In this document: positions 17,701 through 24,728 of the stretch, in pieces
How positions within the stretch are numbered: position 1 is the first letter of the stretch
How the letters are laid out: each line of letters opens with the position of its first letter
NCBI GenBank assembly: GCA_007280905.1
Contig: QYQM01000008.1
Location: forward strand, 1-64,000
Length of the DNA stretch: 64,000 nt
Direction: 5' to 3'
From: Porphyromonadaceae bacterium
Lineage (GTDB): Bacteria; Bacteroidota; Bacteroidia; Bacteroidales; UBA12481
Translations under genes and position numbers: made by a program
The notes under the pieces: generated by a model
Databases searched by the model: none
What the model saw: only the letters and a program-made list of their open reading frames with translations
Told to the model about the DNA's origin: nothing

Positions 17701-17863
17701 GGGTTCCGATCTGCAGAAACCACTGGCACTCACTATCATGGGCGGTATGACGATAGGCGCGCTGGTCAGTATTTATATTGTGCCGATTATCTATTGGGCT
17801 GCCTACAGGAAGGAAGACAAGCGACCGGCCGTCAATGAACAAATCGTGAAACGTGACGCGTGA
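14789..17863 (+). CDS. RND efflux permease, second of two in operon
   Basis: A 1024-residue RND permease, clearly different from the first permease but with the same architecture. It opens with the usual MVNFLIHRPIAVIMAFLAIL helix; the TM4 motif is GMMIDNSIIVIDN and the late block holds GIIVMSGIIINDSILKI. With the first permease and the shared adaptor it completes a three-gene export system. Two non-identical permeases and one adaptor suggest a heterotrimer. No outer-membrane factor gene is adjacent, so a TolC from elsewhere must be borrowed. Confidence 0.88.
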   Translation: MVNFLIHRPIAVIMAFLAILFLGVVTVFKLPVSLMPDIDIPEITVQATYQGIPAREMENTVTTKIRLQLMQVAHLEGIESETRDGYGIIRMKFTHGTDINYAYIECNEKIDDAMNNLPRGFDRPRVVKASATDIPVFNLMITQKAEWADPEKLVELSEFVQSVILKRIEQLPEVAMVDITGAMEPELVISPDPEKLKSIGITDQDILNALESNNTNIGNLMVRDGYYQYQIKFANYLKDAKDIGNLYIGKNDRLMQLKDLAKVEVRPQERHGIFMNRERTGLCLAIIKQSDARMENLKKEIDKMVTIYRTDYPRLDFEIEKDQTKILTYSMGNLKQSLWFGGLLAMLVMFLFLKDFRSPLLIVFSIPVSLVVCLLMFYLCGLSMNIISLSGLVLAVGMMIDNSIIVIDNINQYIDRGETVHKACVHGTNEVIRPLISSGLTTCAVFVPLIFLSGISGALFYDQAISVTIGLTASFLVSITLIPTLFRLFFVRKPKAAANNFLSKINKIDYERAYERSFNHVFKYRGIYLVAFILMIAASYPLYKMVGVSQLPEIEQTELIAVLDWNEPIHVEENARRIEQLVTSIPDSLTQYSSLVGEQQFILNREAERTASESEIYIRMTSNDSINRVTAHIREFLNANYPIATVSFHPPENIFEAIFSEDIPELLTRISSMKGQEQPMLQEVWAFTDSLARTDNLTFEQVPVHDQIVIEVDPELLLLYKVSFTSVTDQLEKAFNQKRIGVLKTYQRFIPILLADERRPVAGIIQNTFVRNSEGIEYPLSSLVKIGREQQYKTIRASRNGEYVPLVAKASAFSVPSIIEKIKNGVRNSTVLQAEFDGTWFRQKILMKELLVVLLISVLLLFFILAAQFESFLQPLIVLVELPIDIAAALFMLWIFGETLNLMSAIGIIVMSGIIINDSILKIDTINRTRAEGYAVLEAIHIAGRRRLKPIIMTSLTTVLGLLPFLFFKGLGSDLQKPLALTIMGGMTIGALVSIYIVPIIYWAAYRKEDKRPAVNEQIVKRDA

Positions 17864-17889
17864 CGCGGAAGAGTTTCAAGTGACGAGTA

Positions 17890-18009
17890 ACAACCGACAA
17901 CCGACAACCGACAACCGATAACCAATAACAATCACAACAATCACAACAACCATCATCCACCCCTCCACTTCCCCCTCTCCCGCGCTCGCTCCGCTCACGG
18001 GAGAGGGGG
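17890..18009. repeat. CAACCGA tandem tract plus 39-base hairpin, copy 2
   Basis: A tandem run of ACAACCG units and AACAATCAC units (about 17890-17951) is followed by a hairpin at 17971-18009. The hairpin is identical to the copy at 7135-7173 except at one loop base (CTTC against CTCC). Both hairpins lie shortly after the last gene of a plus-strand transport operon. Confidence 0.65.
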
Positions 18010-18109
18010 CGCTCCGAGGATCACATCATTAAACCTGAATCTTTCACTTCAGAACTCAGAACTCTACATTCGAATCTATAAATTCTCACCTCTCTTAACC
18101 TCCTAAACA

Positions 18110-19297
18110 ATGAACCCCAAAAATGCACTGAATTCCATCGTATTAACGTTGGTCTTGGTGTCTCTGGCATTTGCAGGATGCAAAACTGCACCAAACAACA
18201 CCGCCGGCATTCACCAGTTGGATCTGGTATCGTTGAAGGATAACCCGGTTGACCTGGGCCTTTCGAAATTAGCGAAAGAGATTGAATACATTCCTTTGGA
18301 GACCAGGCCAGATGTACTTCTCGGGTCTGTAAAGTGTTGTTTGGGAAAGGAATGGATTTATATTCTCAGCAGGGACCAGCGGGTTTTACTCTTCAACCGG
18401 AGCGGGAAATTTGTCAGGACGATTGGTGCCCAAGGGAAAGGTCCGGGTGAATATATCGGGGCCCGGGAAATACAGATTTCTCCGGATGGGACCCTGATTT
18501 ATTTATATTCAACCCCCACAAACAGCTGCTATGTTTATAAAGTAACAGGAGAGCAGTACTGTCATTTTGAACTGGCCTATACTGCCTGGCGATTTGCCCG
18601 CCTTTCATCAGGAAAACATCTGATGATCGCACCGTATGGGGATTTTACTTTTACCAATGAGGGAAAATTCCTCTATTATATCCAGGATAGTACCGGTGCC
18701 GTGATCAGGAAATATCCCTCGGAAAATATTATCCGGATGTTGGGGAATTTTTCGATCGGCCGGTTTTTTATTACTACGGTATCACTCCTCGCCTATGTGC
18801 CATTTTCCGATACGGTTTTTCAGGTTGATAAAGCAGGGGAAATGAGTCCAAAATATGCATTGAACTTCGGAAAATACCGGATCCCCAATGAAGCTCATAA
18901 CGATATGGGTGTTCTCATGCAGAACCAGCATCAATATATTACAGACATTAACCTTATTGAAACCGAACCCTGGCTTTTCGTCAGTTGCTCTTTCCAAAAC
19001 GAGGCCCGTGTTGGATTTTACGCCTATGACCATAGCCCTGTTCAGTCTGTTCAAAACACCAAAGGCCTCATCATCAATGACCTCGACGGTGGTCCGAATT
19101 TCTTTCCAGCCGGATCAGATGGGATTAAAGAAGTTTATTCTCTTTTGCAGCCCGTTGATCTCTTTCTCCAAAAGAAGAATGGTGAATTTGAGAACAAGAA
19201 ATTCTCAAAGAATGATGCCCGTAAATCGTTTGTCAAATTCATGGACACTTTGAAAGAAGACGATAATCCGGTGGTTGTAGTGGTCACTTTAAAATAG
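18110..19297 (+). CDS. 6-bladed beta-propeller lipoprotein
   Basis: A 395-residue lipoprotein (lipobox ending at Cys24). Downstream features match the Bacteroidota 6-bladed propeller family: the EIEYIPLET motif near the start, the blade repeat LFNRSGKFVRTIGAQGKGPG, and ISPDGTLIYLYS. Such proteins sit at the cell surface or in the periplasm and are often encoded beside small secreted peptides; their ligands are unknown. It is a paralogue of the product of 19896-21089 and the two gene groups converge on the hairpin at 19400. No adjacent plus-strand partner was found. Confidence 0.8.
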   Translation: MNPKNALNSIVLTLVLVSLAFAGCKTAPNNTAGIHQLDLVSLKDNPVDLGLSKLAKEIEYIPLETRPDVLLGSVKCCLGKEWIYILSRDQRVLLFNRSGKFVRTIGAQGKGPGEYIGAREIQISPDGTLIYLYSTPTNSCYVYKVTGEQYCHFELAYTAWRFARLSSGKHLMIAPYGDFTFTNEGKFLYYIQDSTGAVIRKYPSENIIRMLGNFSIGRFFITTVSLLAYVPFSDTVFQVDKAGEMSPKYALNFGKYRIPNEAHNDMGVLMQNQHQYITDINLIETEPWLFVSCSFQNEARVGFYAYDHSPVQSVQNTKGLIINDLDGGPNFFPAGSDGIKEVYSLLQPVDLFLQKKNGEFENKKFSKNDARKSFVKFMDTLKEDDNPVVVVVTLK

Positions 19298-19399
19298 CTG
19301 ATTTACGATTTCTTTGCTCTCTTTACGCTCTTTTCGTTCTTAACGTCCTTAACCCCCTTAACCTCCTTAACTTCCTTAACCCACACCCACGCCCTCCTT

Positions 19400-19422
19400 C
19401 CCCCTCCTTCATAAGGAGGGGG
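19400..19422. terminator. Hairpin between convergent propeller gene groups
   Basis: CCCCCTCCTT (19400-19409) and AAGGAGGGGG (19413-19422) form a perfect 10-bp stem with a three-base loop. It lies between the plus-strand propeller gene and the minus-strand peptide gene, where both transcripts must end. No T-run follows on either strand, so it may be a repeat element that also acts as a bidirectional stop. It is preceded by CTTAACCCCC-type direct repeats at about 19338-19380. Confidence 0.45.
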
Positions 19423-19452
19423 TCAGGGGGAGGTACTTGGAAGGGGGGCAGG

Positions 19453-19788
19453 TTAATCTGCACACCTCGGATCATCTTCATTAAAGTTGCACCACGATTG
19501 CTTTAGCGTCGTCATCCGGCAACATTCAATCAGAGAAAAATTGGAACTGATTCCGATAACCCAACTGAAACCATTCGTATTGACACTGGGTCCGGTATTG
19601 AGTCTTAGTCCGTCGCTAATGAACACGTATGTCCGCTTTGTCTGTTCCTGCCAGCCCAAACCTTCACCATAGCCAATGAAGGTAGTATCCATTCCTGCAC
19701 CATTTACCGGATCTTCTCCGTAAACAATTCCGGTTACCAATAGGCAGGTAATCAGAATGATAATTGTTAATTGCTTTTTTGTTTTCAT
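19453..19788 (-). CDS. Small secreted cysteine peptide A
   Basis: A 111-residue protein with a clear signal peptide (about residues 1-24, ending VYGED). It carries no recognised domain. It has a cysteine pattern at the C-terminus: Cys89-Cys90, Cys100 and Cys109, that is CC-x9-C-x8-C-x2-end. Peptide B (21726-22049) has nearly the same length and the pattern CC-x9-C-x5-C-x2-end, and both have an aromatic/WVG-like stretch before the CC. It is the last gene of the minus-strand unit peptide B, thioredoxin-like, propeller, peptide A. The architecture recalls NVEALA peptides, which also neighbour propeller genes, but no NVEALA motif is present. Confidence 0.7.
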   Translation of the reverse strand: MKTKKQLTIIILITCLLVTGIVYGEDPVNGAGMDTTFIGYGEGLGWQEQTKRTYVFISDGLRLNTGPSVNTNGFSWVIGISSNFSLIECCRMTTLKQSWCNFNEDDPRCAD

Positions 19789-19895
19789 TCGTAAATAAAT
19801 TTTTAATGCTTGTTAAATTTTATTCGTACTCATGGAGCCCTCAATTATTCTCATGTCCTTTTGGGAACTTTAGTTCGTGAGGGGTTCATACTGTT

Positions 19896-21089
19896 TTAAT
19901 ATGATTTTGTTAACCATTCCTGTTTAATTTTTGCAAACCACAGAACCGGTCGGTCCTGGGTTAATGCCGACTCAACCAGTGAGTCCATTTCATGATAAAA
20001 TTCCTGTGTTTTTGGATCTTCTTTTCGATTCGCCTGTGACTCCTTTATAGCCATCAGCAGGGACATATCATATATACCAATCAGCTCATCCTGATCACTT
20101 TTCGCTATGGGATATAGTAAAGGAACCTTTGCGACACTACTGGTTATCTGGGTTGAAAAGACACCTTTTCGTGTATTGAGGTCAGCCATGGCTAATTCCA
20201 TATGGCTATCCAGGAAAACCCTGAAAAGCCGGATCGGACCAAAGGCAAGCAATTGATCTTTCCCGGAGACGTATTTTCCTTGAACAGCCTCTCCATACCT
20301 TGGTGAATTGTAACTGATACCGAATAAATCTTCAGGATATTTTAATTTACCCCAATCAAGGAATACATCAGGCGAAACCTCGCCCTTCTGATTGATTTTA
20401 AAGATGGTGTCGGATTGGCTGAGAAGCAGGGCTCCATTGCCAAACTCCTCCAGATTCCGTTGGTAAGCCACTGACCAATACATTGAGCTGTCGCCTAAAA
20501 CCTTTGCCTGTCCCCTGGATTTCCCATCTTCGCCTAACAGGAAAATTCCTTCTTCAAGGCTATCGACACCGTCATTAGAACGAGAGGCATTATAACCGGC
20601 GATCATATCGTCACCAACCCTGACCATATCCCTCGCCGACCAACGAACTCCGAATTCACGGAGCATCTGACCATCAAAATTATACACCATAATTTTTGAC
20701 GGCCAAAAGGATTGCAGCCAGAGTTCTTTTTCTGCCGGTTTTACCCACATGGCATCCAACTCCTGATATTCACCCGGTCCGCGGCCAACGCGCTGTATCC
20801 GGTATCTGAACTTACCCGTGGTATCGAAGCAAAAAACCGCTTCAAGCCTCTTGTCGAGCATGAACATGTTTTCACCGTTTACTATCATTTTGTCGATATC
20901 TGTGAAGGCTGATTCGGGGTGATTCTCCAGTTGAACATAATGTACCCGTTCGATGAATTGCCCAATATCGATTGCGTTAGCGGGCTCAAACGGAACCGTA
21001 ATGACCGATTCAACTGCTGCCTTCTTTGGCTGACAACCGGCAAGAAGGATCAGGCAAACCGCCAGGCTAGTATATATTTTTGTTCTCAT
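19896..21089 (-). CDS. 6-bladed beta-propeller lipoprotein
   Basis: A 397-residue lipoprotein (lipobox LLAGC, Cys19). The first blade has the family pattern ERVHYVQLENHPES and a later blade reads VGRGPGEYQELDAMWV; compare GKGPGEY in the paralogue at 18110-19297. It is predicted to be exported and membrane-anchored; binding partner unknown. It lies 10 bp after the thioredoxin-like gene and 107 bp before peptide A, in one minus-strand unit with two cysteine peptides. Binding or presenting those peptides is a reasonable but untested guess. Confidence 0.8.
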   Translation of the reverse strand: MRTKIYTSLAVCLILLAGCQPKKAAVESVITVPFEPANAIDIGQFIERVHYVQLENHPESAFTDIDKMIVNGENMFMLDKRLEAVFCFDTTGKFRYRIQRVGRGPGEYQELDAMWVKPAEKELWLQSFWPSKIMVYNFDGQMLREFGVRWSARDMVRVGDDMIAGYNASRSNDGVDSLEEGIFLLGEDGKSRGQAKVLGDSSMYWSVAYQRNLEEFGNGALLLSQSDTIFKINQKGEVSPDVFLDWGKLKYPEDLFGISYNSPRYGEAVQGKYVSGKDQLLAFGPIRLFRVFLDSHMELAMADLNTRKGVFSTQITSSVAKVPLLYPIAKSDQDELIGIYDMSLLMAIKESQANRKEDPKTQEFYHEMDSLVESALTQDRPVLWFAKIKQEWLTKSY

Positions 21090-21099
21090 TATGTATAGA

Positions 21100-21723
21100 T
21101 CAGTTAAAGTATCTCTGTTTAATCAGGTTGAGGTATTCTTTTGTCTGGACCTCCAGGGTAGGATAGGGTGTAAATGTCAGGTCTGCAAGATGTTCCGGAC
21201 CCGTCATGAAAAAGTAGGGAATTTCCAGTGAATCCATGGGCAATTGCAAACTTTTATCCTGAATTTCCAGAAACTCAACACCGGTCAGAATTTTTTGCCT
21301 GTGATTCCATTGTTCCCGTGTAGGCCCTTGTACCGAGAAAAGAATCAAGAGGTTATCCCGATTAATCTCTGTGATCTCATTCTTTACCATAAATAACAAT
21401 TGATCCACACAAGTGGAGCAATGCCGGTCGGACAATACGAGAACGAGCTTTTTCGACTGACCGATATAATTATTCAGATCGGTAGCGTCGCCTTTTGAGG
21501 GCTGTACCCATATTCCCTCAGGTATTTCCTTATTATTGGATTTCATGGTAAATTCCCAGCCTCTGTTCATCAGGTACAACTCCCGGTTTGCCTGGATAAA
21601 CCGGTTGCGGTTGTCGTTCATCCTTTGACTGTATTCCTTGTTGTTTTGATCAAACCTCCAGATCCAGGCAAGGTTAATGATCAGGAGGATGAAGATCGAT
21701 AGCAGCCAGAACCTTGCTTTCAT
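21100..21723 (-). CDS. Membrane-anchored thioredoxin-like protein
   Basis: A 207-residue protein with one N-terminal helix (about residues 5-22), so the rest faces the periplasm. A thioredoxin-like fold is indicated by KLVLVLSDRHCSTC, with the redox pair Cys102-x2-Cys105 after a beta strand, and by IPYFFMTG in the position of the cis-proline loop. The start ATG at 21723 lies 2 bp after the stop of peptide B, so the two are certainly co-translated. A thiol oxidoreductase between genes for cysteine peptides suggests a role in forming or reducing their disulfides. Confidence 0.7.
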   Translation of the reverse strand: MKARFWLLSIFILLIINLAWIWRFDQNNKEYSQRMNDNRNRFIQANRELYLMNRGWEFTMKSNNKEIPEGIWVQPSKGDATDLNNYIGQSKKLVLVLSDRHCSTCVDQLLFMVKNEITEINRDNLLILFSVQGPTREQWNHRQKILTGVEFLEIQDKSLQLPMDSLEIPYFFMTGPEHLADLTFTPYPTLEVQTKEYLNLIKQRYFN

Positions 21724-21725
21724 GA

Positions 21726-22049
21726 CTAGTTCGGACAGATTTTCAGATCCTTGCATCCGTCCATGGCGCGAAGGGTTTTCTTGCAGCACAGGTAATAGGA
21801 ATAATCAGTCACCAATCGTGAAAAGGAAGCGCCAACCCAGCCAAAATACTCAAAATGTTCACCGGACTTCTGTCTTTCGACCTCGGGCGTATAACCAACC
21901 AGAACTCCGGTCGGGGCATTTTCCGGGTCTATAATATTTCCCGGATTACCGTCCTCTGTTGCCAGGGCGCTAATCCCGATCAGATTACCCATCAGGATTG
22001 TAACAATGGCCAGCATAAATCCCAACCGTTTCCACTTAAATGTTTTCAT
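21726..22049 (-). CDS. Small secreted cysteine peptide B
   Basis: A 107-residue protein starting MKTFKWKRLGF with a signal peptide of about 30 residues. The C-terminus has Cys88-Cys89, Cys99 and Cys105: CC-x9-C-x5-C-x2-end, matching peptide A at 19453. Before the CC both have an aromatic segment (here FGWVGASFSRL). It is the first gene of the four-gene minus-strand unit, divergent from moeA. An in-frame upstream start would add 19 residues but would spoil the signal peptide. Function unknown. Confidence 0.7.
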   Translation of the reverse strand: MKTFKWKRLGFMLAIVTILMGNLIGISALATEDGNPGNIIDPENAPTGVLVGYTPEVERQKSGEHFEYFGWVGASFSRLVTDYSYYLCCKKTLRAMDGCKDLKICPN

Positions 22050-22157
22050 TGTGTTTTTGTTTTTAATTTGATTACACAGTATATAGATGGCAAAGAGGGA
22101 ATTCAATGGAAAAAATAGACCCTGTTTTTTTCATGGAGCGGAAAAAAGTAAAAAAGA

Positions 22158-22165
22158 TAACTTTG
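22158..22165 (+). promoter_or_regulatory. -7 element TAACTTTG for the molybdenum-cofactor operon
   Basis: TAACTTTG matches the Bacteroidota -7 consensus TAnnTTTG. It lies 18 bp before the moeA ATG at 22184. No good TTTG lies at the usual distance upstream. Its place inside the longer moeA frame argues for the shorter start. Confidence 0.4.
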
Positions 22166-22183
22166 GTGCCTAATTCATTTGTC

Positions 22184-23374
22184 ATGATTACTTTCGAGGA
22201 AGCTCTAAAAATATCTTTAAATCAGGCAGTTACATTCGGGATCGAATCAGTATCCTTTGAAGAAGCCACAGGAAGGGTTCTGGCCGAAAGCATTAAATCG
22301 GACATGGATATCCCTCCTTTTAATAAAAGCGCAATGGATGGATATGCCTGCCGCCGGCAAGATCTTGCTCATTCAATGCAGGTTATTGAGGTTATTCGGG
22401 CTGGCATTCCGCCGGTAAAATCAATCAGCGAAGGAACATGCTCCCAGATCATGACCGGTGCAATTATTCCTGATGGAGCTGATACCGTTGTTAAGGTTGA
22501 GGACTGCACCGGAGGAGAGGCTGATGCGCCGATTCGGAATAAAATCCGGTTTGTTGGTGAAAAAACCGGTGCCAATATATGTTACCGCGGTGAAGATATG
22601 AAGGCAGGTGAAGTGGTTCTCGAGGCAGGAACCCTGCTGGATTCACGTCACGTGCCGATCCTGGCTACCGTAGGAAGTGTTTTTATTAAGGTGTACCGGT
22701 TGCCCTCAGTAGGGGTGCTGTCTACCGGCACTGAACTCGTTGAGCCGGGCGAAACCCCGGGATTGTCGAAGATCCGCAATACCAATGCCTATCAGATGAT
22801 TGCCCAATTGGGGAAAATGGGCATCGATTGCGATTATTACGGTATCGCAGCCGATGATGAGGATATTACCCGCAGCATGATCTCGGAGGCATTGGAAAAT
22901 AATGATATACTGATCCTTAGTGGCGGTATCTCGATGGGTGAATTCGATTTTGTACCCGCTGTTCTGCAAAGTCTGGGTATTTATGTTGCCTACAAGCAGG
23001 TTGCTATTCAGCCAGGTAAACCTACCCTCTTCGGCACCGGTCAGAATAAGTTTGTTTTTGGATTGCCCGGTAACCCGATCTCTTCCTATTTTATACTTGA
23101 GCTCCTTGTTAAGCCATTTATATATAAATGCATGGCCTACGACTGGAATCCCCCGGTTCTCCGATTGAGGGCAGGAGAGCGGATGACCCGGAAAAAAAGT
23201 AACCGCCTGGCCTGGATGCCAGTCAGGATCGATCAGGAAGGATTAGTTTATCAGATCGAATACCACGGTTCAGCACATATTTTTTCACTCAGGGATGCAG
23301 ATGGAATCATTCCGGTGCCAATCGGAAAAGCAATCATTGAAGAAGGGGAATTTGTGGATGTTCGACCGCTTTGA
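22184..23374 (+). CDS. moeA: Molybdopterin molybdenumtransferase MoeA
   Basis: A 396-residue MoeA, which inserts molybdate (or tungstate) into adenylylated molybdopterin. Diagnostic motifs are PPFNKSAMDGYACR near residue 45, GTELVEPGE, LILSGGISMGEFDFV and the GLPGNPISS loop. The C-terminal beta-barrel is complete. The start at 22184 (MITFEEAL) fits the family; an ATG at 22106 would lie upstream of the -7 element. It opens the operon moeA-moaA-moaC-mogA and overlaps moaA by 17 bp. Confidence 0.92.
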   Translation: MITFEEALKISLNQAVTFGIESVSFEEATGRVLAESIKSDMDIPPFNKSAMDGYACRRQDLAHSMQVIEVIRAGIPPVKSISEGTCSQIMTGAIIPDGADTVVKVEDCTGGEADAPIRNKIRFVGEKTGANICYRGEDMKAGEVVLEAGTLLDSRHVPILATVGSVFIKVYRLPSVGVLSTGTELVEPGETPGLSKIRNTNAYQMIAQLGKMGIDCDYYGIAADDEDITRSMISEALENNDILILSGGISMGEFDFVPAVLQSLGIYVAYKQVAIQPGKPTLFGTGQNKFVFGLPGNPISSYFILELLVKPFIYKCMAYDWNPPVLRLRAGERMTRKKSNRLAWMPVRIDQEGLVYQIEYHGSAHIFSLRDADGIIPVPIGKAIIEEGEFVDVRPL

Positions 23375-24158
23375 TAGAAATATAAATTACTTAAGAATAT
23401 CGGTCACCGACCGGTGTAATTTCCGCTGCACCTATTGCATGCCCATGGAAGGCGTACCTTCTATGCATCATGAGGATATCCTGCGTTACGATGAGATTAT
23501 TGAGGTGGTAAATGTTGCTTTGGATTTCGGAATCAACAAGGTTCGCATCACAGGAGGTGAACCCCTCGTTCGGAAAGGTGTTGTCAGTTTGGTCGAAATG
23601 ATTGCTGCCATTCCTGAAATCCGCGATCTATCCATGACCACCAATGGGGTTCTTCTGGAAAGATATGCCCGCGAGCTGAAAAATGCCGGGTTGCGGCGGG
23701 TGAATATCAGTCTGGATACAATGGACCCGGTTCGTTATCACGATATTACCAGGCTGGGAGATATCAGCCAGGTTATATCTGGTATAGAAGCAGCTATGTC
23801 GGCAGGATTAGAGCCCGTCAAACTTAATTGCGTTATACATGATTCACCCGATGAACCCGATGCCCAAATGGTCGGGGAATTTGGCAAAAGAAAGGGGTTG
23901 GAAGTCAGGTATATTCATGAAATGGATCTGGACAGCGGCTATTTCCGCAGGGTGATCGGTGGCGACGGAGGGAACTGCCCGATCTGCAACCGGCTGCGGC
24001 TAACCAGTAACGGGTTGGTCAAACCCTGCCTGTTCAGCAATTCAGGCTATTCCGTACGGGAACTTGGCCCGCGCAATGCCATCGAACGTGCTTTTCAGAA
24101 TAAGCCTGAATGCGGCAGTGTCAATACGACGGGGGAATTCTATAACTTAGGAGGATGA
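23358..24158 (+). CDS. moaA: Compact GTP 3',8-cyclase MoaA (radical SAM)
   Basis: A 266-residue radical SAM enzyme for the first step of molybdopterin synthesis. The S-adenosylmethionine cluster motif CNFRCTYC has its cysteines at 20, 24 and 27. The second cluster site is visible as CPIC with a third cysteine in VKPCLF, surrounding the GTP-binding CNRLRLT segment. The protein ends in Gly-Gly (YNLGG), required in MoaA. It is about 60 residues shorter than the usual ~325, the missing part lying between the EVRYIHEMD strand and the second cluster. All catalytic elements remain, so it is called functional. The chosen start (MFDRF) overlaps moeA. Confidence 0.88.
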   Translation: MFDRFDRNINYLRISVTDRCNFRCTYCMPMEGVPSMHHEDILRYDEIIEVVNVALDFGINKVRITGGEPLVRKGVVSLVEMIAAIPEIRDLSMTTNGVLLERYARELKNAGLRRVNISLDTMDPVRYHDITRLGDISQVISGIEAAMSAGLEPVKLNCVIHDSPDEPDAQMVGEFGKRKGLEVRYIHEMDLDSGYFRRVIGGDGGNCPICNRLRLTSNGLVKPCLFSNSGYSVRELGPRNAIERAFQNKPECGSVNTTGEFYNLGG

Positions 24159-24161
24159 TAA

Positions 24162-24246
24162 TTTAAGGCACAAGGCACAAGGCTCAAGATGTAAATGAAA
24201 AGCATAAAATACGAAGACTTCACTAACCCCAGACTTCAGTCTGGGG
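24162..24246. repeat. GGCACAA repeats and palindrome at the moaA-moaC junction
   Basis: Direct GGCACAAGGCACAAGGCTCAAG repeats (split here: GGCACAA twice, then GGCTCAAG) lie just before the moaC start. A palindrome CCCCAGACTTCAGTCTGGGG occupies 24227-24246 inside the first codons of moaC. It resembles a mobile intergenic repeat that has become part of a coding sequence. Confidence 0.5.
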
Positions 24247-24728
24247 GAGACCTCCACAATGGCGATAAGGCGAATGAGCTATCCCATCTCGATTCTTCCG
24301 GCCGGGCGCGCATGGTTGACGTGAGCTTAAAGCCCGATCAGCTGAGGGTCGCAAAAGCAGAAGGCCGGATCATCCTTAATCCGGATACTATCCGGTTGAT
24401 CCGCGAGAATCTGATGAAAAAGGGCGATGTGCTTGCCGTTGCCGAGATTGCTGGAATTCAGGCCGCTAAAAGCACCTCCTCTTTGATTCCATTGTGCCAT
24501 AACATCAACCTGACTACCGTAAAAGTATTGACCGACTTCACTGATACCGGTGTAACCATCAGCAGTGAAGTGCATTGCATCGGTCAAACCGGTGTTGAGA
24601 TGGAGGCCCTTACTGCCGTCAGCGTGGCTTTGCTTACCATTTACGATATGTGCAAGGCAGTCGATAAGAAAATGAGAATCGAAGGAATTCAATTAATCGA
24701 AAAAACCAAACATGATCTTACCCGATAA
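24195..24728 (+). CDS. moaC: Cyclic pyranopterin monophosphate synthase MoaC
   Basis: A 177-residue MoaC, which completes cyclic pyranopterin monophosphate after MoaA. Family motifs: LSHLDSSGRARMVDVS, AGIQAAKSTSSLIPLCHNI and VEMEALTAVSVALLTIYDM with the catalytic lysine in CKAVDK. The first ~28 residues are an extension not found in typical MoaC and are partly encoded by a CCCCAGACT palindrome. No other start codon lies before the LSHLDSSG motif. It overlaps mogA by 17 bp. Confidence 0.92.
   Translation: MKSIKYEDFTNPRLQSGGDLHNGDKANELSHLDSSGRARMVDVSLKPDQLRVAKAEGRIILNPDTIRLIRENLMKKGDVLAVAEIAGIQAAKSTSSLIPLCHNINLTTVKVLTDFTDTGVTISSEVHCIGQTGVEMEALTAVSVALLTIYDMCKAVDKKMRIEGIQLIEKTKHDLTR

Noticed and set aside
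17890-17951. CRISPR-like array in the CAACCGA repeats
   Set aside because: The units are 7-10 bases with no spacers of constant length and no cas genes nearby. It is a low-complexity tandem tract.
22106-22183. Longer moeA reading from an ATG at 22106
   Set aside because: The extra 26 residues have no family match and the TAACTTTG element lies downstream of that start.
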